Shown: piece after piece, positions 58,982 to 64,000 of the stretch | How the letters are laid out: each line of letters opens with the position of its first letter | Numbering within the stretch: the first letter of the stretch is position 1 | Assembly: GCA_964537035.1 (NCBI GenBank) | Contig: CAZIAK010000004.1 | Location: 84,559 to 148,558, forward strand | Direction of reading: 5' to 3' | From: CAZIAK01 sp964537035 | GTDB lineage: Bacteria; Planctomycetota; B15-G4 | Length of the DNA stretch: 64,000 nucleotides | Notes under the pieces: model-generated | Told to the model about the DNA's origin: nothing | Seen by the model: the letters and a program-made list of their open reading frames with translations, nothing else | Databases searched by the model: none | Position numbers and translations under genes: made by a program

Positions 58982-60259
58982 ATGGAACCCGTCTGGCACC
59001 TCACGGTCGATGGCACGCCCGCCCCGCTCCCTGATCAGCCCGGGGGCGAAGGCTTCATCCACGCCTCGTTCCCCCAGCAGCTGGCGGGCACCCTGGCCAA
59101 GCACTTCGCAGGTGCTGAGCAGGTGGTGTTGCTGCGCCTCGACCCCCAGACCCTGGGCGACGCCCTCGTGCTCGAGCCTTCCCGGGACGATCAGCTGTTT
59201 CCCCATGTCTACCGAGCCATCGCAGCAAGGGACGTGATCGAGCGGCGGCAGCTGTCCCTGGGTGCTGACGGGCACTTCGACCTGTCAGGCATCGTGGGGG
59301 CGGTCGAGGGCAGCCCGGGACACGTGCCCTTCCTGCCCCTGGGATTGGTCAGCGTAGAGCGGCCCTGGGGCGGCACCCGCATCGCCCGGCGCTTCGGTTG
59401 GGACAGCACGAAGCCCCACGGCGAATGGTGGTTGCTGAGCTGCCATCCCCGCGCGGTGACGCCTGTGCGCGGCGGGCCGTCCCTGGCCGAGTGGGTCGAC
59501 GGACCCGGGCAGGCCCTGGGGCTGCCGTCTGCCGCTGACTTCCCCCTGCTGCTCAAGTTTCTCGACGCCGACCAAGACCTGTCGGTGCAGGTTCATCCCA
59601 ACGATGAAGTGGCACGACGGCATGGCCTGCACAACGGCAAGACCGAGGCCTGGCACATCCTGGGTGCTGCGGACGACGCCTGGCTGGCCATGGGCACCGC
59701 CGACACGGTGAACGCCAACGATCTCGTGGAGGCCGTGGCTGGACATGCCGGGGACATGAGCATTCTCAACTGCCTCTCCCGTCACCCGGCCCGGGCAGGT
59801 GACACCTGGCTCGTCGAAGCGGGGACCGTGCACGCCCTCGGCGCCGGCATCGGTTGCTTCGAGGTGCAGCAGAACTCCGACATCACGCACCGCATCTACG
59901 ACTGGAACCGCGAACCCACCCGAGAGCTGCACCTCGACCGGGCCCGGGAGGCCGCCATCGACGGGGCCCGGGGACGACTGGTCAGCGACGATACCGTTGG
60001 CGAGCTTGCCGGTAGCGACGGCTGGACCACGTTGCTCGATGAGCCTGCGTTTCGCCTGGCCCGCAGCCGGCCTGCCAACGCCGTGCAGCTGGCGCCGCGT
60101 GGTCGCTTCGCCAGCCTCACCGTGCTGGCCGGCGCAGGCAAGATCACGGCGGGTCCGGTCTCGGCCGACCTCTCGCCGGGGGACACCTTGCTGGTGTTTG
60201 AAGACGTGTCCGTGACAGGCCACGGCCTCGACCTGCTGGTGACCGAGCCCGGCGCCTGA
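58982..60259 (+). CDS. manA: Fusion of DUF952 domain and class I mannose-6-phosphate isomerase
   Basis: The 425-residue product joins two families. Residues ~1-105 match DUF952 ('EGFIHASFPQQLAGTLA', 'DQLFPHVYRAIA'). Residues ~112-425 are a type I phosphomannose isomerase with zinc ligands in SVQVHPND (Gln, His), 'GKTEAWHIL' (Glu) and 'GTVHALG' (His). The isomerase interconverts fructose-6-P and mannose-6-P and would supply the manC product GDP-mannose. The DUF952 fold resembles ADP-ribosyltransferase/2'-phosphotransferase-like domains, so the fusion may add a regulatory or second catalytic role. Reading through is continuous, without a frameshift. Confidence 0.9.
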   Translation: MEPVWHLTVDGTPAPLPDQPGGEGFIHASFPQQLAGTLAKHFAGAEQVVLLRLDPQTLGDALVLEPSRDDQLFPHVYRAIAARDVIERRQLSLGADGHFDLSGIVGAVEGSPGHVPFLPLGLVSVERPWGGTRIARRFGWDSTKPHGEWWLLSCHPRAVTPVRGGPSLAEWVDGPGQALGLPSAADFPLLLKFLDADQDLSVQVHPNDEVARRHGLHNGKTEAWHILGAADDAWLAMGTADTVNANDLVEAVAGHAGDMSILNCLSRHPARAGDTWLVEAGTVHALGAGIGCFEVQQNSDITHRIYDWNREPTRELHLDRAREAAIDGARGRLVSDDTVGELAGSDGWTTLLDEPAFRLARSRPANAVQLAPRGRFASLTVLAGAGKITAGPVSADLSPGDTLLVFEDVSVTGHGLDLLVTEPGA

Positions 60260-60350
60260 CAGCTCTCCCCTGGGAAGTTTCGCGTGCGGCGCACGTCGAA
60301 GCACAGCCACGGAGCATTTCGTCGGCAGCCCTGACCGGGAGACCTCTCTC

Positions 60351-62159
60351 ATGCAGACCAGGTGGCACGGCTTCACCCTGATCGAGTTGCTCATCGTCGT
60401 CATCGTGATCTCTGTGATCTCGGCCATCGGCATCCCCCGCCTGCTGTCCCGGCTGAACCCGGCCGAAGAGTTCTCAACTGCGGCTGAGCTTTCGTTCGCG
60501 GAGACCAGCAACGAAGAAGAAGCGGTCAGACCTCGGGGCGTGTTGCCCGTGATTGACGGCGCGCAAATCGAAGTTCAGCTGCAAGCACAGACACAACGGG
60601 TCGGCATGAAGGTGGTGAATCGCTACCGCGCCGAGGTTGAAGGCACGCTGGCGGTCGACGCGACCGCTCCGAACGGCGCACTCACGCGCATCGAGGTGCC
60701 GTTTCCCGAGTCGCTCAGCGAGGTCGTCGAGTTCTCTGTCATGCTGCACGGGCGGGGACGTGACGGCGCTCCAGAACCGGGCGAACTTGAGCTGCGTCAA
60801 GACGGGTTTCAGTGGGTCGGTGATCTCTCGTCAAGCCCCGGCGAAGAGGGAGGCCACGACGAACCGCTGCGTGTGCAGTTTGGATATGTGGTCCGGGGCG
60901 AAGATCGCTTCACCCTGGCGCTGCCTCCCGCCCAACAGCTGCGCCAAGTCGACGTCAACGTTCACATCGCGGGCCTCCCGGGAAGCTCTGCCAGTGAGGG
61001 TTCGCTCACCCCTACCGCGCAGTCCGACGAGGACCTGCGCTGGGCGTTCAAGAACCTCGTCAGCAGCCGACCCATCGAGGTGCTCTTCCCCGGAACCGAG
61101 AGCCCCTTGGGCCAGGCCATGCGTCTGTTTCAGCTCGCCGGGTTGGCCCTGCTGCTCTTCGGCGCGGGCTTCTGGTACCTGGGCGAGCTGTACAACCCCG
61201 GCCGCCTCGACAGCTTTCGCTGGGGACACTTCTTGCTCCTCGCCGTGACCTACGTGTTCTTCTTCGTGGTCCTGGCCGTGTTCGGCTACCGGGGCTGGCA
61301 GCCTACGGAGTCCCTCGGGGCCTCCGCGCTCATCGCCCTGCCCCTGCTGCTCTTTCACGTGGCGACCATCTTCGATCACCGCTTCGCCTGGACCCGTGCC
61401 CTGCCGCTGGCGGCGCTGACCATCTTGGTCGTGGCCAACGGAGTCTACGGCGGGCCGTCCAAGGTCTTCATCTACCTGGGCGCGGCCGCGACGGTCGTGG
61501 CCGTGCTGACGCTCACGTACCCGACCCTTCATCGCCGGGAAGAGGCAACTGACAGCCAGCGTGAGGATGCGTTGCGACAGGACATCGACGCCCTCCTGAA
61601 CCAGGCACGGCCGGCCCACGCTCTCTGCGAGCAGGTGGGCGTTGCACTGCAGGTCGACGACCCCTCCACCATGCAGCGCTTGCGCGGCAAACTCGAAGCG
61701 GCACGAGAGGCGCTCGAAGAACACCTGCGTGAGGTGGCCACGTTTTCGGCAGATCCTGAGCCCACAAGACCACGGCCCGGCCGGTCCGAGCGGCGTCGGC
61801 AGATCGACTCAGAAAAAAGAGCGGTGTCTCACCTCAAGACGGCCCTCGGCCGCGGACAACAGGAGCTGAAGGCTGCGCTGGCACACACCCGTCGCGGACG
61901 GGAGAAAGCGGAACAGCGTTTGCAGGCCCGAGACGAACACCCGGTGCACTGCCCTTCGTGCGGCGGCGCCCTGGGCGACGCCCGTTTCTGTGCGGGCTGC
62001 GGACAGGAAGCCCCGCTGGTCCGCAGCTGCAAATGTTGCGGTCAGGAGCTGCGCCTGCCCCGAGAACTGCTGGCCAGTGATGTCGACTACAGCAACCTGC
62101 ACTGCATGTCCTGCGGAGAGTTTCCCCGCTCGCAAGCCGCCACAGTGGCCCTGGCCTGA
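60351..62159 (+). CDS. Hybrid protein: prepilin-type leader, multi-pass membrane domain, coiled coil and double zinc ribbon
   Basis: The 602-residue product begins with a class III (type IV pilin) leader: Gly7-Phe8 cleavage site, Glu12 at mature position 5, and a hydrophobic helix to ~residue 28 (GFTLIELLIVVIVIS). Residues ~60-240 form a soluble beta-rich domain. About five membrane helices follow (~258-278, 292-312, 322-342, 348-366, 371-391), a layout reminiscent of CreD-type inner-membrane proteins. Residues ~400-530 are charged and helical (coiled-coil-like). The end has two zinc-ribbon pairs: Cys534/537 with Cys547/550, and Cys560/563 with Cys585/588. I know of no family with this combination. 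The ATG at 60351 is the only start that preserves the leader. Confidence 0.82.
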   Translation: MQTRWHGFTLIELLIVVIVISVISAIGIPRLLSRLNPAEEFSTAAELSFAETSNEEEAVRPRGVLPVIDGAQIEVQLQAQTQRVGMKVVNRYRAEVEGTLAVDATAPNGALTRIEVPFPESLSEVVEFSVMLHGRGRDGAPEPGELELRQDGFQWVGDLSSSPGEEGGHDEPLRVQFGYVVRGEDRFTLALPPAQQLRQVDVNVHIAGLPGSSASEGSLTPTAQSDEDLRWAFKNLVSSRPIEVLFPGTESPLGQAMRLFQLAGLALLLFGAGFWYLGELYNPGRLDSFRWGHFLLLAVTYVFFFVVLAVFGYRGWQPTESLGASALIALPLLLFHVATIFDHRFAWTRALPLAALTILVVANGVYGGPSKVFIYLGAAATVVAVLTLTYPTLHRREEATDSQREDALRQDIDALLNQARPAHALCEQVGVALQVDDPSTMQRLRGKLEAAREALEEHLREVATFSADPEPTRPRPGRSERRRQIDSEKRAVSHLKTALGRGQQELKAALAHTRRGREKAEQRLQARDEHPVHCPSCGGALGDARFCAGCGQEAPLVRSCKCCGQELRLPRELLASDVDYSNLHCMSCGEFPRSQAATVALA

Positions 62160-62178
62160 TCTCCCCGCCGAGGAGCCC

Positions 62179-62250
62179 CACGCCGCCCACGCCGCCCACG
62201 CCGCCCGCGCCGCCCGCGCCGCCCGCGCCGCCCGCGCCGCCCGCGCCGCC
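62179..62250. repeat. Minisatellite, 8 units of 9 bp
   Basis: Eight perfect-register units: three CACGCCGCC followed by five CGCGCCGCC. It directly abuts an 8-bp repeat array. It lies in the spacer between the hybrid membrane protein gene and the secreted propeller gene and is not within a convincing reading frame. Confidence 0.95.
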
Positions 62251-62253
62251 CGC

Positions 62254-62333
62254 GAGCCCGTGAGCCCGCGAGCCCGTGAGCCCGCGAGCCCGTGAGCCCG
62301 TGAGCCCGTGAGCCCGTGAGCTTGTGAGCCTGG
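62254..62333. repeat. Minisatellite, 10 units of 8 bp
   Basis: Ten units of GAGCCCGT or GAGCCCGC; the first five alternate T/C at the last base and the last two are degenerate (GAGCTTGT, GAGCCTGG). The unit length is not a multiple of three. The array ends about 100 bases before the ATG at 62435 and so falls in the likely leader or promoter of that gene. Confidence 0.95.
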
Positions 62334-62434
62334 ACCCCGCAGGAAACGAACCCGAAGGTGCTCCACTCCGTATTGACGGCCCGCGAGCCGAGGCGCAGGA
62401 TGCCCGTGGGGAAGATCGTCTTCGGAGGTCTCCC

Positions 62435-64000
62435 ATGAGTCACTTCAGAAGTCTTGCGGTACTCCTAGCAGTCACCGGCGCTCCCCTCGTGGCCCAGGTC
62501 ACGCCCCCCGAGCTCGTCTGGACGCTGCGGGACGACGGCGCCAAGTGGATCGGCTACTACGTGTCCATGGGCAACGAGGGCACGCAGATCTTTGCCCACG
62601 AATCGAACTACGCCATGGCTGGCCTGCTGCTCTCCCGCCACGACAGCGACCCGCCGCTGCCTGCATGGATCGTGCCCACCTACCCGGCCAACCCACTGAG
62701 CTGCGACTCGGCACGGCACGTCGACGCCCACGTCTCCCTGACCGCCACGCCCACCGGCGTGCCCAACGCCTACACGCTGAAACTCATGACCTTCTCGTCA
62801 CAGGGGGCCGACTGGACCTACACCTATCCCAAGGCCAGCAACCAGAACGCCTACGTGACGATCTCTGACGACGGCCAGACCATCGTGGCAGCCGTTGCAG
62901 ACCCGCAGGCCATGACCACAGAGATCCTGGTCTTCGATGCCTTGTCTCCCGTGCCAAAGGCCATCCACGTCTTGCCCGGAGATGTCCTCTGGGGCTTCAC
63001 GGTCTCGGGCAATGGAGAACGAGCCATCGCCGCCCTCGGCACAGAGGCCCACGTGTTCGACGTGGCCACCGGCACGGTCTTCATGGTCATCCCCTTCGGC
63101 TACAGCCTCTCCAACGTGAGCTTCGCTCTCTCTGCGGACGCCTCCCTGCTCGTCCACGGCGAGCACTTCGCAGGCAGGCTGCGGGCCTACACCTGGCTCG
63201 GCGAGAACTACTCACACGCGTTCTACTACTGGCCCCAGGGCTCCAACCCGAACACCGCCATCGCCTCCATCGCCATCTCTGACGACAACTCCACCGTGGC
63301 CTTCGGAGTCAACGAGGGCTACCCGTCGACCAAGGTGCAGACCGAGGCCTTCGACGTGGCCAGCCAGCTGATGACCATGAGTGAGACCGTCTCGAGCTAC
63401 GGCGCTTACCAGAACTCATGCCATGACGTGGCCATCTCAGCGGATGGCGCCCGGTTCGCCGTGGCCCAGTTCGGCGATGAACCAGACCTGGTGGCCGAGG
63501 TGCGCGTCTTCGATCGGGACGACAGCGTGCCCGTCTACACCCTGAACCTGCCCGGCTCCGCGTTCAACGTCGACATCTCGCCGGACGGCCGGTGGGTCGT
63601 GGCCGGCAGCAAGGGCGTGCACGCCAATGTGTCCGGCAGCGGCGGGCGCTACGACCTGATCCACCTCGGGGGCGCTGACCTGCGCCTCCGCGGGACGCCC
63701 TTACTGGGACACGATGTCAGCTTCGAGATCCATGGCACCGCAGGGAGTGACGGCACGCTGCTCTTCTCGCCCCTCCCGCTCTCACCCCCACTCCCGCTCG
63801 GCGTGGGTACCCTGTACCTCGACCCCACGCTCCTGTGGATCGTGCCCGTGGGCCAACTCGTCGGGGATGGCCTGGTGACGCAACAGTTCCGCGTCCCTGT
63901 CGACCCGGGTCTTGTGGGCTTCTCTGCCTACGCGCAGGGGCTCACCTCGGCGCCCCAAGCGCTCACCCAAGACTGGATCAAGGTGACCCTGCTGCCCTGA
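62435..64000 (+). CDS. Secreted propeller-like protein with C-terminal common domain
   Basis: The ATG at 62435 follows GGAGG by six bases and gives 521 residues ending exactly at the window edge (TGA at 63998-64000). A signal peptide (FRSLAVLLAVTGAPLV, cut near VAQ) leads to a beta-rich body with WD/TolB-like strands: 'AYVTISDDGQTIVAAVADP', 'SFALSADASLLVHGEHF', 'HDVAISADGARFAVAQFG' and 'NVDISPDGRWVVAGSKG'. The final ~100 residues, with 'LGVGTLYLDP' and 'VGFSAYAQGL', are the same type of terminal domain as in the protein at 2105. Function unknown; probably cell surface or secreted. Confidence 0.86.
   Translation: MSHFRSLAVLLAVTGAPLVAQVTPPELVWTLRDDGAKWIGYYVSMGNEGTQIFAHESNYAMAGLLLSRHDSDPPLPAWIVPTYPANPLSCDSARHVDAHVSLTATPTGVPNAYTLKLMTFSSQGADWTYTYPKASNQNAYVTISDDGQTIVAAVADPQAMTTEILVFDALSPVPKAIHVLPGDVLWGFTVSGNGERAIAALGTEAHVFDVATGTVFMVIPFGYSLSNVSFALSADASLLVHGEHFAGRLRAYTWLGENYSHAFYYWPQGSNPNTAIASIAISDDNSTVAFGVNEGYPSTKVQTEAFDVASQLMTMSETVSSYGAYQNSCHDVAISADGARFAVAQFGDEPDLVAEVRVFDRDDSVPVYTLNLPGSAFNVDISPDGRWVVAGSKGVHANVSGSGGRYDLIHLGGADLRLRGTPLLGHDVSFEIHGTAGSDGTLLFSPLPLSPPLPLGVGTLYLDPTLLWIVPVGQLVGDGLVTQQFRVPVDPGLVGFSAYAQGLTSAPQALTQDWIKVTLLP

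Noticed and set aside
62179..62333. CRISPR array
   Set aside because: Units of 8-9 bp with no spacers and no cas genes; it is a minisatellite.
61809..62436. Minus-strand frames through the minisatellites giving Ala/Arg and Gly-Ser-Arg-Ala repeats
   Set aside because: The repeat-like peptides are just translation of the 9-bp and 8-bp DNA units; no start context, signal peptide or conserved part supports a gene.

Overview
The window is GC-rich bacterial chromosome from a diderm (two-membrane) organism: it encodes BamD-like and LptE-like outer-membrane assembly lipoproteins, a secretin, many lipoproteins, and type A RNase P RNA. The best guess is a member of Planctomycetota. The reasons are large secreted beta-propeller and tetratricopeptide (TPR) proteins, secreted proteins ending in a recurrent ~100-residue C-terminal region (genes at 2105 and 62435), a long-form IspH, and start codons mostly without a Shine-Dalgarno motif. 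This placement is inferred from gene style; no 16S rRNA gene is present. No phage, insertion sequence, transposase or CRISPR array was seen.

Layout. 1-3.8 kb: a truncated lipoprotein gene and a divergent secreted LVIVD-type protein. 3.9-9.6 kb: the korAB 2-oxoacid:ferredoxin oxidoreductase pair, rsmG, a universal stress protein, tRNA-Thr(CGT) and a small NYN-domain protein. 9.8-16.2 kb: a HEAT-repeat exported protein, a sodium:solute symporter with an unusual inserted domain, a secretin lipoprotein and an unknown exported protein. 16.5-20.5 kb: rpsO-pnp (PNPase has two S1 domains) and queC behind a coupled small cysteine-rich frame. 20.6-28.6 kb: two related TPR proteins, a degenerate metallopeptidase-like protein, hutI, a CorC-type CBS protein and sodB. 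28.7-41.8 kb: a twelve-gene minus-strand cluster, mostly overlapping by 1-4 bases (recO, bamD, lptE, ftsH, folP, ispH, cdaA, cdaR, glmM, tsaB, alr, manC). It joins envelope assembly, c-di-AMP synthesis, peptidoglycan precursors, isoprenoids and tRNA modification. 41.8-53.6 kb: an MsbA-like exporter, a minus-strand group (propeller, M28 peptidase, propeller, CHAT protease) and two overlapping GT-C glycosyltransferase-like genes, the second with a TPR tail. 53.6-58.2 kb: a YkgJ-family gene, a second M28 peptidase, ruvX and rnpB. 58.3-64 kb: a Nudix hydrolase, a DUF952-phosphomannose isomerase fusion, a prepilin-leader/multi-pass membrane/zinc-ribbon hybrid, a compound minisatellite and a secreted propeller protein.

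The most interesting new signal is a family of three ~160-nt structured elements (9657-9821, 53763-53924, 54623-54781). Each has a 27-28 bp near-perfect inner stem whose sequence differs between copies but stays paired. Each also has a short outer stem with a one-base bulge and a conserved ~46-nt apical loop holding a GGC-NNN-GCC mini-hairpin. All three lie just 3' of plus-strand genes in the same orientation, and two flank the ykgJ-like gene. The second is the hybrid protein at 60351-62159. All family assignments come from reading the sequence; no database search was run.
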